64,000 nt of DNA, from positions 15,054-79,053 of the forward strand of contig URUY01000017.1 of assembly GCA_900551115.1 (NCBI GenBank), given 5' to 3'. Each line of letters starts with the position of its first letter. The stretch's first letter is position 1. The DNA is from an uncultured Lachnospiraceae bacterium. GTDB lineage: Bacteria > Bacillota > Clostridia > Lachnospirales > Lachnospiraceae. This document shows, piece after piece, positions 1-8,120 of this stretch. The translations under genes and the position numbers were made by a program. A model generated the notes under the pieces. That model did no database searches, was not told the origin of the DNA, and was given only the letters and a program-made list of their open reading frames with translations.

Positions 1-2
1 GG

Positions 3-593
3 GATTATGTGTATATTCCCTTAGGCGGTTCCCGGGTTTCTTCAAAGGGCAGGCATATTTTTAATCTGTTTGTGGTGTGGCTTCTTACGGGCATCTGGCA
101 CGGTGCAAACTGGAATTTTCTGATATGGGGACTGTTCTATTTTTGTCTGCTTGTGTTTGAAAAGCTGACCGGACTGCCGGATAGGCTGAAGAGCAGGCTG
201 GGAAAAGGTGTGTATCGGGCAGGAACCCTGCTTGCGGTTATGATTGGCTGGGTGTTGTTTCGGGCGGACAGCATGAGTGCCGCAGTTTCCTATATCAGGT
301 CTCTGTTTATGTTGAATCATAATGGATTTGCGGACAGTCAGGCCATATATTTTTGGCATGAAAACAGAGTATATCTGACAGCAGCCCTTCTTTTGTCCAT
401 GCCTGTATTTACATGGATAAGGAACCGGGTGAAAAAATGGGGAAAAGACCGGTCTGCGGACGGAATGGGGCGGCGTTTTATGAGAGGAGCGGTTTATGTG
501 GGAAAGCCCGTTCTTTATATTGCCCTGTTTTTATTTGCCCTGTCGTTTCTGATTATTGATGCTTACAACCCGTTTATCTATTTTAATTTTTAG
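3..593 (+). CDS. MBOAT family O-acyltransferase (AlgI/DltB-like), 5' partial
   Basis: The reading frame is open to the window edge, so only the C-terminal 196 residues are visible. The segment holds the family signature LTGIWHGANWNF (about residues 31-42 of the visible part), whose histidine is the putative active-site residue of membrane-bound O-acyltransferases, plus several hydrophobic helices and a C-terminal membrane segment. These enzymes move acyl (usually acetyl) groups across the membrane onto extracellular polysaccharide or teichoic acid. The DHHW protein and SGNH hydrolases that follow fit an alginate-acetylation-type locus. The acceptor polymer cannot be told from the sequence. 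Confidence 0.88.
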   Translation, partial: DYVYIPLGGSRVSSKGRHIFNLFVVWLLTGIWHGANWNFLIWGLFYFCLLVFEKLTGLPDRLKSRLGKGVYRAGTLLAVMIGWVLFRADSMSAAVSYIRSLFMLNHNGFADSQAIYFWHENRVYLTAALLLSMPVFTWIRNRVKKWGKDRSADGMGRRFMRGAVYVGKPVLYIALFLFALSFLIIDAYNPFIYFNF

Positions 594-654
594 GCAAAGA
601 GTTTTTATAAAAGAGCAGTGGCGGTGGTATAGTACACGGCGGTTAGGAGCGTTT

Positions 655-1815
655 ATGAAAAAAGTCAGGGATTATCTCTATATTGTCCTGTTTTGCGGAA
701 TTCTTCTGTTTTTTGGTATCTGTAATGTGGATATCATAGGCAAGGCAGCAGGAAGGCTGGGGACAGAACCTGTGGAGAAGACTATCGTGGAGCTGAACAG
801 TGATTATAATGACGGCTTTTTTGGCAAATATGCCTTTATTAATGTAAACGGACTGGTACACAGGCTTTTTGACCAGCGAAGCATGAATGATGTGGTAAAG
901 CTGGATAACGGTTATCTCGCGGAAGTAATGCCGGCGGTGGATGCAGAAGTGCAGGCAGAGGAGACCATAAAGCTTGCGGATATGCTTGCTGCACAGGATA
1001 TTCCGTTTTTATATGTGCAGGTTCCTTACAAAATAAGTAAGTATGACGAGGCACTGCCCATTTCCGTAAAGGATTCGTCAAATGATAATGCGGATGCACT
1101 TGTCACGCGGCTTTCGGAAGGCGGAGTGCCGGTGCTTGACTTGCGGGAATGGTTTTATGAGGAAGGATTTAACCAGTATGATTTATTTTTTAAGACGGAT
1201 CACCACTGGACGCCGGATGCTGCTTTTTTAGCATACACGGAAATCGTGACGGTCATGGAAGAAAACTGGGGGATTTCCATAGAGGATGTGTATACCTTGC
1301 GGGAAAACTATAAGGAAGAGGTATATGAGGACTGGTTTTTGGGAAGCCGGGGAAAAAGAACCGGTATTTATTACGGCGGGGTGGACGATATTACCCTGCT
1401 TTATCCGGCTTTTGAAACGCAGATGACGCTTTCTGTTCCTTCGGAGGGGATTTTCCGAACAGGCAGTTTTAAAGAAACCATTTTTGACTATTCTAATATA
1501 GAAGAAAAGGATTACTTTTTGAAAAATCCCTATCATGCCTACATTGGGGATGAGTATCCGCTGGTGCAGCATGAAAATACCCAGGCGCCTGTAGATAAAA
1601 AGCTGCTTATTGTAAAGGATTCTTTTACCCTGCCGGTACAGGCGTTCCTTTCCTCCTGCTTTACCGAAATAGATGTGCTTGATTTGCGGCTTTATGAGGA
1701 AATGAGCCTGTGCGATTATATTGAAAAAACAAAACCGGATATGGTAATGGTGATGTATAACCCTTATATGCTGTGGGAGGAAAATGCTTTTGCATTTGGC
1801 GTGGAGGAAGAGTAA
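655..1815 (+). CDS. DHHW-motif (AlgJ/AlgX-like) protein
   Basis: 386 residues from an ATG preceded by TTAGGAGCG. An upstream in-frame ATG at 556 would overlap the acyltransferase end and lacks a comparable ribosome site. An N-terminal membrane anchor (about residues 7-26) is followed by an extracytoplasmic domain. The DHHW motif is at residues 182-185, and a late VKDSF block resembles the second conserved region of the SGNH-like AlgJ/AlgX fold. Such proteins work with MBOAT acyltransferases in O-acetylation of exported polysaccharide. The 61-bp gap to the acyltransferase indicates one operon. The family assignment is firm; the substrate is unknown. Confidence 0.82.
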   Translation: MKKVRDYLYIVLFCGILLFFGICNVDIIGKAAGRLGTEPVEKTIVELNSDYNDGFFGKYAFINVNGLVHRLFDQRSMNDVVKLDNGYLAEVMPAVDAEVQAEETIKLADMLAAQDIPFLYVQVPYKISKYDEALPISVKDSSNDNADALVTRLSEGGVPVLDLREWFYEEGFNQYDLFFKTDHHWTPDAAFLAYTEIVTVMEENWGISIEDVYTLRENYKEEVYEDWFLGSRGKRTGIYYGGVDDITLLYPAFETQMTLSVPSEGIFRTGSFKETIFDYSNIEEKDYFLKNPYHAYIGDEYPLVQHENTQAPVDKKLLIVKDSFTLPVQAFLSSCFTEIDVLDLRLYEEMSLCDYIEKTKPDMVMVMYNPYMLWEENAFAFGVEEE

Positions 1816-1833
1816 AATAGAGGTGGTTTTAGA

Positions 1834-3456
1834 ATGGAGGGTGACATGAAAGAAAAGATTAGGAAATTTGGCCCATACGTCCTGTTGGGATTTTGCTTTT
1901 TTATGCTGGTATTTTTAAATGCCTTTTATTTGGAGCATTGGCTGGATTCGGATATGGCTGCCGAAATGATTTTTTCGAGGCTGCTTGCAGAGGACGGGCA
2001 TATTTTTGCAACGCCTGACTGGTACTATTCCACAGAGTTCCGTTTTTTGTACACGCATCTTTTCATGGGTCCCCTTTTTTGTATTTTGGATAACTGGCAT
2101 GTAATCAGGATGCTTACCAATATTATTTTTTATATACTTTTACTGACATCCTATTTTTACTTTATGAGGCCTTTCAAAATAGCCCGTCATTGGGTGGTCT
2201 TGACGGCGGCAATCTTACTGCTGCCTTTTTCGGAAACCATGATGCTGCATATGCAGTTAGGCAATACTTATATGTCCCATGTCATCATCCTGTTTTTTTT
2301 CTTCGGCATGTATTTGCGTTTGTGTAAAAAAGGCGAATTAAGAAAAGGAAGAAGGTGGGAAATTACCGTTCTGTACAGCTTATTGGCAGTCATCTGCGGC
2401 GTATCAGGCGTCCGGTATCTGCTGGCACTGCAGTGTCCGCTGTTTCTTACGGCACTTCTTTATCTTGTAAAATCGGAGGAATTTCAAAGCTTCAGGATAC
2501 AGCCCTCAAAGGGAAGCCTTATGGCAGCAGCAAAAAGCAGTGGGGCGGGATATCTGTATTACAGTATATTAGGTGTGGCAGGCTGCGTTATCGGCTATGG
2601 CATCAATGTACTTTGGGTGAGCAGGCAGTACATTTTTCAGACTTATGACGCTACTAATTTTATATCTGTTTATCAGGGAGTGATGCTGTCACGGCTGCAG
2701 GATGCTATCGGCAGTCTGCTGATGCTGTTTGGATATATTCCCGATAAGGGTGTGATTTCCCTGCGGGGTATTATTACCATGATAGCCTTTGTGCTGATTG
2801 CAGCCGGGGTATATTGTACGGTAAAGGTTTACAGACGCAGTACAGGGAACCGTTTTTTCGTGACGCTGTTTCTTATCGTGACATTTCTGTTAAACAGCTT
2901 TGTATTTGTGTTTACCACAAGCACGCTGGTGCCCCGCTACTATATTACAGTAATGGTATTTCTGCTGCCGGTATTTGCCTTGTTTTTTGAAGAAGAAAAA
3001 CTGGTTTTTGACAAGTGGGCAGTGGGATTGCTGATAGCTTTCTGTTTTTTGGCAAGCACAGGCAAGACCGTGCTATCCTTTATGACTACCGATAAAAATG
3101 CAGATAAACATGCCGTTACGGACTTTCTTGTAGCGGAAGGCTATGACTTTGGTTTTGCTACCTACTGGAACGGCAATATTATTACAGAGCTTTCTAACGG
3201 TGCCGTAGAAATTGCCAATATAGGGGACGCCGAATATCTCGATTACTTTAAATGGTCCTCTCCTAAAAGATATTATGAGGAAGGATACCGTGAAGGAGAA
3301 GTGTTTCTGCTTCTTACGGCAGAGGAGGCTTCCTGTTTTGCAGAGACACAGGCAGTGCAGAACGGGGAAAAAATCTATGAGGACGGAAATTATGTTGTGT
3401 TACTTTATGATAATACAGACAGCCTGCGCTCATATGCGGCAAGCAGGGAAGAATAG
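1834..3456 (+). CDS. Polytopic membrane protein, possible GT-C-like glycosyltransferase
   Basis: 540 residues with roughly ten or more hydrophobic helices. The first periplasmic loop carries acidic residues (LDSDMAAEM, near residues 36-44). An acidic loop after the first helix is typical of GT-C lipid-linked sugar transferases, but no decisive catalytic motif is recognised, so the function is inference. The start is ambiguous: ATG 1834 has AGGTGG upstream, while ATG 1846 has GGAGGG only four bases upstream. It follows the DHHW gene after 18 bp and is probably cotranscribed. The stop codon lies inside a short tandem repeat. Confidence 0.6.
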   Translation: MEGDMKEKIRKFGPYVLLGFCFFMLVFLNAFYLEHWLDSDMAAEMIFSRLLAEDGHIFATPDWYYSTEFRFLYTHLFMGPLFCILDNWHVIRMLTNIIFYILLLTSYFYFMRPFKIARHWVVLTAAILLLPFSETMMLHMQLGNTYMSHVIILFFFFGMYLRLCKKGELRKGRRWEITVLYSLLAVICGVSGVRYLLALQCPLFLTALLYLVKSEEFQSFRIQPSKGSLMAAAKSSGAGYLYYSILGVAGCVIGYGINVLWVSRQYIFQTYDATNFISVYQGVMLSRLQDAIGSLLMLFGYIPDKGVISLRGIITMIAFVLIAAGVYCTVKVYRRSTGNRFFVTLFLIVTFLLNSFVFVFTTSTLVPRYYITVMVFLLPVFALFFEEEKLVFDKWAVGLLIAFCFLASTGKTVLSFMTTDKNADKHAVTDFLVAEGYDFGFATYWNGNIITELSNGAVEIANIGDAEYLDYFKWSSPKRYYEEGYREGEVFLLLTAEEASCFAETQAVQNGEKIYEDGNYVVLLYDNTDSLRSYAASREE

Positions 3457-3510
3457 CAGGAAACAGCAGGGAAGAATAGCAGGAAACAGCAGGGAAAGAT
3501 AGCAGCAAAG
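3442..3510. repeat. 23-bp tandem repeat across a stop codon
   Basis: Two perfect 23-bp copies (3442-3464, 3465-3487) and a third diverged copy (3488-3510) begin inside the last codons of the membrane-protein gene and run into the intergenic gap. The unit starts AGCAGGGAAG. Because 23 is not a multiple of three, gain or loss of a copy would leave the stop in the first copy untouched and only lengthen the 3' untranslated region. Confidence 0.9.
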
Positions 3511-3575
3511 AATATAATAGCGGAGAATGGAAGAACAGCAGGTAAAAGGATAAGCAAAAGGAAGGCAGCATTCAT

Positions 3576-4463
3576 ATGGAGAGAAAAATAAAATGGAAGA
3601 AATGGTGTAAGAAACGGATTTTAATAGTCCTTGTTATTTGTATTGCGGCAGTCCTTTTCCCGATAGTGAAAAATTTCTGCAGGGAAAAGGAAAATCAGCG
3701 CAGACAAGAGGTAATTGCAGAAAGAGGCCCGGTTTCTATTGTAGTATTCGGAGACAGTATTTGGGATTTGGTACGGGATGATACAGGGATTGAGGCCAGG
3801 CTTGCCGATAAGCTTTCGGCCACGGTATATAATCTGGCAATTAATGGTACGAATGCCGCTTTCAGAAGCGAAGGGGAGGATTTGGATAAATGGAATGGGG
3901 AAACGCTTTTTAGGCTGGTGCAGGAGGTTACCGGTACAGGCGAGGCTGTGATACCGGTGCAAGAAGAAGCCCATGAGCTGATTCACCAAATTGACTATAA
4001 TGAGGTAGATTATTTTATTATTGCCTATGGACTCAATGATTATTTTGAGGCCGTGCCCACAGAGGGCGAGGATCCTTTCGATACCTATACCTACGGCGGT
4101 GCGCTTAGAAGTGCAGTTGTGCTTTTAAAAGAAACATACCCCAACGCAGAAATTGTATTGATTTCCCAAACCTATTGTCAGGGATATTCCTACGGTAAGA
4201 TAGATTCTGACAGCAATACAAAGGATTACGGCGGCGGATTTGCACCTGCTTATGTGGAAACGGCAGAACGGGTTGCCGAAGAGTACGATTTGATTTTTAT
4301 TAACAACTATAAGAAAATGGGGATTCACAGATATAACGGACCTAAATACCTTATCGATGCAACACACTTAACGGAATATGGACGGGATAAATATGCAGGT
4401 ATCGTAGCCGATTACCTGATAGAGGATTATATCAGAGTCAATAAAGAAAAAGCAGGGAATTAA
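3576..4463 (+). CDS. Membrane-anchored SGNH/GDSL hydrolase
   Basis: 295 residues. One N-terminal signal-anchor helix (about 13-30) precedes an extracytoplasmic SGNH domain. Block I is FGDSI with the nucleophile Ser61; block III is YGLNDY; the block V Asp/His pair is in DATHLTEYG near the C-terminus. These enzymes remove or transfer O-acyl groups on carbohydrate, which fits the neighbouring acyltransferase genes. The 3' end overlaps the convergent SGNH gene by 4 bp within a hairpin. The ribosome site is modest (AAGGAAGG, about 13 bases upstream). Substrate unknown. Confidence 0.85.
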   Translation: MERKIKWKKWCKKRILIVLVICIAAVLFPIVKNFCREKENQRRQEVIAERGPVSIVVFGDSIWDLVRDDTGIEARLADKLSATVYNLAINGTNAAFRSEGEDLDKWNGETLFRLVQEVTGTGEAVIPVQEEAHELIHQIDYNEVDYFIIAYGLNDYFEAVPTEGEDPFDTYTYGGALRSAVVLLKETYPNAEIVLISQTYCQGYSYGKIDSDSNTKDYGGGFAPAYVETAERVAEEYDLIFINNYKKMGIHRYNGPKYLIDATHLTEYGRDKYAGIVADYLIEDYIRVNKEKAGN

Positions 4464-4478
4464 TTCATTCCCTGCTTT
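4449..4478. terminator. Bidirectional terminator shared by convergent genes
   Basis: A perfect 12-bp stem (4449-4460 with 4467-4478) encloses a 6-base loop. An A-run lies on one side and a T-run on the other, so it can stop transcription from both strands. The stop codons of both converging SGNH genes fall at the loop. Confidence 0.85.
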
Positions 4479-5512
4479 ATCTGATTTGCTAAAAGCTCTG
4501 CCACCAGTGTTTTGCCGGTGCTGCTTAAATGAACGCCGTCAACGACATAATTTTCAATGTTATTTTTGTTCATACCACTGTCGTTTAACACATCTACAAA
4601 TTCTACATTGTAGTCAGCGGCAATCTGTTTGTAGTTGGCAGCATAGTCAAATAATGTACCGTTTCCGAAGTTCAGCTCATCACAGGTCTGCTGTTCATTG
4701 AACGGGGACATGGTATAGCAGAAGGGCGGTGACATTACAATAATCCTGATATGCGGATAGTATTCCTGAATACGGCCTATGGCATAGCGGAGAGCGCCTA
4801 AAGTCGTGGCGTTGTCTAAAGGGCTTTTGCTGTTGTCAATGGTGCGATTGTTTAAATAGTCATTGGTGCCATACGCAAGGGTAATAACGTCAACCTCAGT
4901 AAAATCGAGACTTTTTAGTGTGGCAAGAGCCGCTTCGTGACCGTTGTTCTGGTCTATGAACTGTGATACATAGTTATCCTGCAAGCCAAAGTCTTTACTT
5001 GTAATGGAATTTACTAAAAAGCTTAAGTTGAATGCATCAGCGGGCGCAATTTCCATATCATAGGTATTGATATTAGCAGCCGTGGTTCCGCTGATGGCAC
5101 AGTTGTATACCTTTGCGCCTGTCAGTGCAGCAAGCTGATTTGCAATGCCGTCCTCGTTTTCTGATTTTTGGAAAATACTGTCACCAAGGCAGACAATTGT
5201 ATAATCATCTTCTGCAACGGAAGGATTTGCCGAATCGGGAGTGCCGGTAGGCTCAGCCGGGCTGTTTGTAGGAACAGTGGGCGGTGAAGTAACAACAGCA
5301 GACGAACTGCCTGAATTTGCCGGTACATTTTCATCGCTGTTTTTTTGAGTTCTTACTAAATAGCTGATGGAAAAGCTCTGTACTAATATGATAAAAAGTA
5401 ACAGTATGTTAATGATTTTATTTAATTTTGCACTGGAACCGCGACGGTTGCCTTTAGTATTTCCTGTATATCTTGGATTTCTTAAATCTTCCATGTATAT
5501 TTGCCTCTTCAT
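4460..5512 (-). CDS. Membrane-anchored SGNH/GDSL hydrolase with Ser/Thr/Pro linker
   Basis: 350 residues: a basic cytoplasmic head, one transmembrane helix (about 33-52), a linker rich in Ser, Thr and Pro (about 60-100), then an SGNH domain with CLGDSIF (nucleophile Ser112), YGTNDYL and DGVHLSSTGK carrying the catalytic Asp/His. It is a paralogue of the convergent gene at 3576 and probably also acts on acylated surface glycans. It is transcribed alone from the gap before the interrupted GH18 gene. Confidence 0.85.
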   Translation of the reverse strand: MKRQIYMEDLRNPRYTGNTKGNRRGSSAKLNKIINILLLFIILVQSFSISYLVRTQKNSDENVPANSGSSSAVVTSPPTVPTNSPAEPTGTPDSANPSVAEDDYTIVCLGDSIFQKSENEDGIANQLAALTGAKVYNCAISGTTAANINTYDMEIAPADAFNLSFLVNSITSKDFGLQDNYVSQFIDQNNGHEAALATLKSLDFTEVDVITLAYGTNDYLNNRTIDNSKSPLDNATTLGALRYAIGRIQEYYPHIRIIVMSPPFCYTMSPFNEQQTCDELNFGNGTLFDYAANYKQIAADYNVEFVDVLNDSGMNKNNIENYVVDGVHLSSTGKTLVAELLANQIKQGMN

Positions 5513-5571
5513 AGCCTGACAGTTATTATGCTTAACAGTAAATTGATGCCAGATTTCTTTCTTAAAAATAG

Positions 5572-5603
5572 GTGTACGTGTTCACATGCACTCTAGTATA
5601 GCA
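5572..5603 (-). promoter_or_regulatory. Extended -10 promoter with inverted-repeat operator candidate
   Basis: On the minus strand a TGCTATACT extended -10 element lies at 5603-5595, without a good -35. Just downstream, an imperfect palindrome (5572-5591, GTGTACGTGT/ACATGCAC) overlaps the expected start of transcription of the SGNH gene ending at 4460. A repressor site is an inference from symmetry and position. Confidence 0.45.
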
Positions 5604-5687
5604 TAGAACTTGTGAAAAGTATGTTAAAATTTGCAATTTCAGAAAATTTCAGAAAATATTAATAATAAGCATCATAACAAAACCGTG

Positions 5688-6118
5688 TCAGCGAATATAA
5701 AATTTGTCGGCGGCAAGGAGCCAAATCGTACGGAATAGCTGCATGATTTGCCAACAGCTGAGCCCCCGCAGACCATACTGTTCTACCAACTGCAGTTTTT
5801 CGCTGATGCTGCGGGCGTCTTCAAACCATACCTCATGCCTGACGGAGGCAAGGCTGCCTTTTGCCGCAGTTTCATAGAAAAAATAGGGTGACATTGCTAC
5901 TTCGTCAAACTGAATGGGTACATTATTGGCAATGGCAAGCTGTACGGCCTGCACATTGCCGAGTATGGCTGCCTGCGATTCACCCCTTACAAAAGGCAGC
6001 GTCCAGTCGTAGCCGTAGTTGGGGATACCTAAATGGATTTTCTGTGCAGGAATAACGGTCAGGGCATATTCTACCACTTCCCGGACCTTGTTAAGAGGAG
6101 CAACCGCCATAGGAGGAC
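5688..6118 (-). pseudogene. 3' half of interrupted LysM-GH18 (SleL/YaaH-like) gene
   Basis: This C-terminal fragment starts in mid-domain (GPPMAVAPLNKVREVV) and holds the last part of the GH18 barrel, including VWFEDARSI. It is separated from its N-terminal half (50506-49783) by the prophage. Rejoining at the 14-bp att core gives WGYTYGPPMAVAPL, the conserved order in this family, with the frame kept (1155 bp in total, 384 residues). In the lysogen it has no proper start except an internal ATG at 6110, so the hydrolase should be inactive. Intact family members are spore or cell-wall N-acetylglucosaminidases. Confidence 0.88.
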
Positions 6119-6132
6119 CGTAGGTATAGCCC
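6119..6132. other. attL: attL core
   Basis: The 14-bp sequence CGTAGGTATAGCCC is identical to the copy at 49783-49796. It sits exactly where the GH18 coding frame breaks and 70 bp from the stop of the serine recombinase gene. Confidence 0.9.
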
Positions 6133-6201
6133 GATAAACGTTATATGTAAATATTCTGTTGGGAATAACCTGCTGAACGTACTGATAGATGCGCAGGGAC
6201 A

Positions 6202-7776
6202 TCAGGAAGGAACCTTTGGATATACCCTGAGTGTGAAGTTTGTGTTATGCAGCATGCCGCGTGTGTTCCGCTCTGTTTTCAGATAATCTATCCGGTCTAT
6301 TACTTCCTTCAGGATGCGGTTGTTTGCGGATGCAGAATTGGAAGCGTAATAGTCTAACAGATGCTCAATGGTGGGGACGAGCCGGTTCTGATTATACTTT
6401 GCCTGTTCCAGCCTGGCAAGCTCTGTATGCAGATTCTTCTCTGTATCCTTCATGCGCTGCATGTCGTTTTTCAGGGTGCTTTCCCTCTGCCGGAATACTT
6501 CTATGCTGTAAACGCCCTGCTCCAGCATGGTGTAGGCGGTATTAAGCTGTTTTTGCAGGGTATCATAGTCTTTGGTTAAGTTGTCAAGCTGTCTGCCGTG
6601 TGCCGCTATTTCAGCATCCAGCGGGCTTTCCTGCACATCGGGAGCCGGCACCGTATAATTTGCCAGCCATGATTCCAGGAATTGAATCAATTCTTCTTCA
6701 ACCAGGAATAAGGGCGCCGATACATTGTCGCAGTATTTATTCGGGCATTTCAGCGTAGCATACCGGTTTCTGCTGTTGGGACCGAGCCTCGTCATCATGG
6801 CACCGCACTTGGCACAGTAAATAATGCCGGCAAGAGGGTTCTGCAGCTCCAACGCCGCCGGAACAGTACTTTTCTTGTTCTGCTTTTTCATATGTTGGGC
6901 TTTATCATACAGCTCCATCGGGATAATGGCCTCGTGCAGTCCCTTTGTAATCTTGCACTGGTTATTCCGCCGGCGCACCTTTAGTACCCTGTTATCCCGG
7001 ACAACCTTTACTTCCTTGTCATAGCCGAACCGTACCATGCCGGCATAGGTAGGATTACGCAGCATGTCCGCGATGGACGCTTTGGACCAGTGCGCGGCCT
7101 GTCTGGGGGCTATTCCAAGGGAGTCAAGCTTTGTGGCAATGGCGTCCGTACCAAGCCTGCTCCTTGTGCCGTCAGGCTGTGTTTCTCCAAAGCAGTACCA
7201 GTTAAATATCATGCGGACTACATCTGCCTCCGTCTCTACGATCCGCAGGGTGTAACCCTTCTGGTGCGGCAGCTTAACACGCTCATAGCCGTAGGGAGCA
7301 GTGCCGCCTACATATTTCCCTTCCCCTACCGATGCAATCCTGCCGCGCTGCAGGCGGCGGTTAATGGTCTTATATTCCCGGCGTGACATAAACAGGCCGA
7401 ACTCAAAATACTCCTCGTCAAATTCATCGTTGGGGTCGTAGGTCTTGGAGAGGGTGATAATCTTGGTGTCGGAATACTTAAAGGCGTCCGCAACCACGCC
7501 CTGGTCCCTTGTGTTGCCACGGGCCAGACGTTCCACCTCTACCACATACACACCTTCCCACATGCCCTGTTCCACGTCTGATAACAGCTCCTGCATCACA
7601 GGACGGGCGTCTATGGTGTCCCCGGATACCACTTCCTGATAAAACTTTTCAATCGGATTATGTAATTTGACTGACAGCTCCGTGAGCATTTCCCTGTGCC
7701 TTGCAAGGGTTTCCCCTTCTCCCCGCAGCTCAGCATCACGGTCAGCCCGGCTTTTTCTCAGATAAGCACAGTACAT
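6202..7776 (-). CDS. int: Large serine recombinase (phage integrase)
   Basis: 524 residues. The N-terminal resolvase domain begins YCAYLRKSRAD, with the probable nucleophile Ser9. A recombinase domain follows (about 160-290, with GYERV and NPTYAGMV), then a zinc-ribbon with CAKCG and a second Cys pair (about 318-350), then a coiled-coil and C-terminal region. This is the architecture of phiC31/TP901-type integrases, which cut attP and attB with short shared cores. It ends 70 bp from attL, as expected for int beside attP. The ribosome site CAGGAGGATGATACT precedes the ATG. It should insert into the GH18 gene, and excision would need a directionality factor not identified here. Confidence 0.95.
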   Translation of the reverse strand: MYCAYLRKSRADRDAELRGEGETLARHREMLTELSVKLHNPIEKFYQEVVSGDTIDARPVMQELLSDVEQGMWEGVYVVEVERLARGNTRDQGVVADAFKYSDTKIITLSKTYDPNDEFDEEYFEFGLFMSRREYKTINRRLQRGRIASVGEGKYVGGTAPYGYERVKLPHQKGYTLRIVETEADVVRMIFNWYCFGETQPDGTRSRLGTDAIATKLDSLGIAPRQAAHWSKASIADMLRNPTYAGMVRFGYDKEVKVVRDNRVLKVRRRNNQCKITKGLHEAIIPMELYDKAQHMKKQNKKSTVPAALELQNPLAGIIYCAKCGAMMTRLGPNSRNRYATLKCPNKYCDNVSAPLFLVEEELIQFLESWLANYTVPAPDVQESPLDAEIAAHGRQLDNLTKDYDTLQKQLNTAYTMLEQGVYSIEVFRQRESTLKNDMQRMKDTEKNLHTELARLEQAKYNQNRLVPTIEHLLDYYASNSASANNRILKEVIDRIDYLKTERNTRGMLHNTNFTLRVYPKVPS

Positions 7777-8105
7777 AGTATCATCCTCCTGTACATTTTA
7801 TGGATTTTGGGCATAAAAATGCCCGGTATCAAAGTTTTTAAAACTTGCGGTATACCGGGAAAGATGATACAATGTGCTTGTTGAGGGCGTATGTATCGGG
7901 ATTCCGGTATATTCGCAATGCTGTCCCTGTTGCTTGACCGTATGGTGAACGCAGGGGCAGTTTTTTATTCATTGTTTATTGTGCAAATTGCATAATTGAC
8001 AATGTTATGTCGTATGCTATAATACAAGTAAGTTAACTCGTGAGGGATATGGCTGGGTTCCTGAATAGGAGTAGGCGCAAGCTTAGAATTCCTTTGCCCC
8101 CGGGG
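7777..8105. other. Integrase upstream gap with symmetric elements and RNA gene
   Basis: This 329-bp gap holds an AT-rich leader for int. It has a nested inverted repeat (7822-7829 with 7852-7859, and inside it AAGTTTT/AAAACTT at 7832-7846) that could be an operator or a terminator. From 7996 onward there is a plus-strand promoter and structured RNA. No additional protein gene is evident. Confidence 0.6.
7996..8023 (+). promoter_or_regulatory. Consensus sigma-70/A promoter for small RNA
   Basis: Perfect TTGACA (7996-8001), 16-bp spacer, perfect TATAAT (8018-8023). Transcription should start near 8029-8031, exactly at the 5' arm of the structured RNA, with no open reading frame of note downstream on this strand. 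Confidence 0.85.
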
Positions 8106-8120
8106 TTAGCTTATTTTTTT
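8029..8120 (+). ncRNA. Structured small RNA next to HEPN-motif DUF3644 gene
   Basis: About 90 nt from a consensus promoter to a T-run (8114-8120). The ends pair: 8029-8039 with 8103-8113, an 11-bp helix. Inside it, 8042-8048 can pair with 8088-8094, 8051-8054 with 8080-8083, and 8058-8062 with 8067-8071 (GAAU loop), giving an elongated hairpin. GCAA at 8077-8080 could also pair with UUGC at 8094-8097. It lacks a ribosome site and coding frame. Its 3' end overlaps the convergent DUF3644 stop codon. An RNA antitoxin or guard role is inferred from the HEPN neighbour; a free-standing regulatory RNA is the alternative. Confidence 0.7.

Noticed and set aside
7822..7859. Nested inverted repeat as a riboswitch
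   Set aside because: It does not match any recalled class and is short and AT-rich; operator or terminator is simpler.
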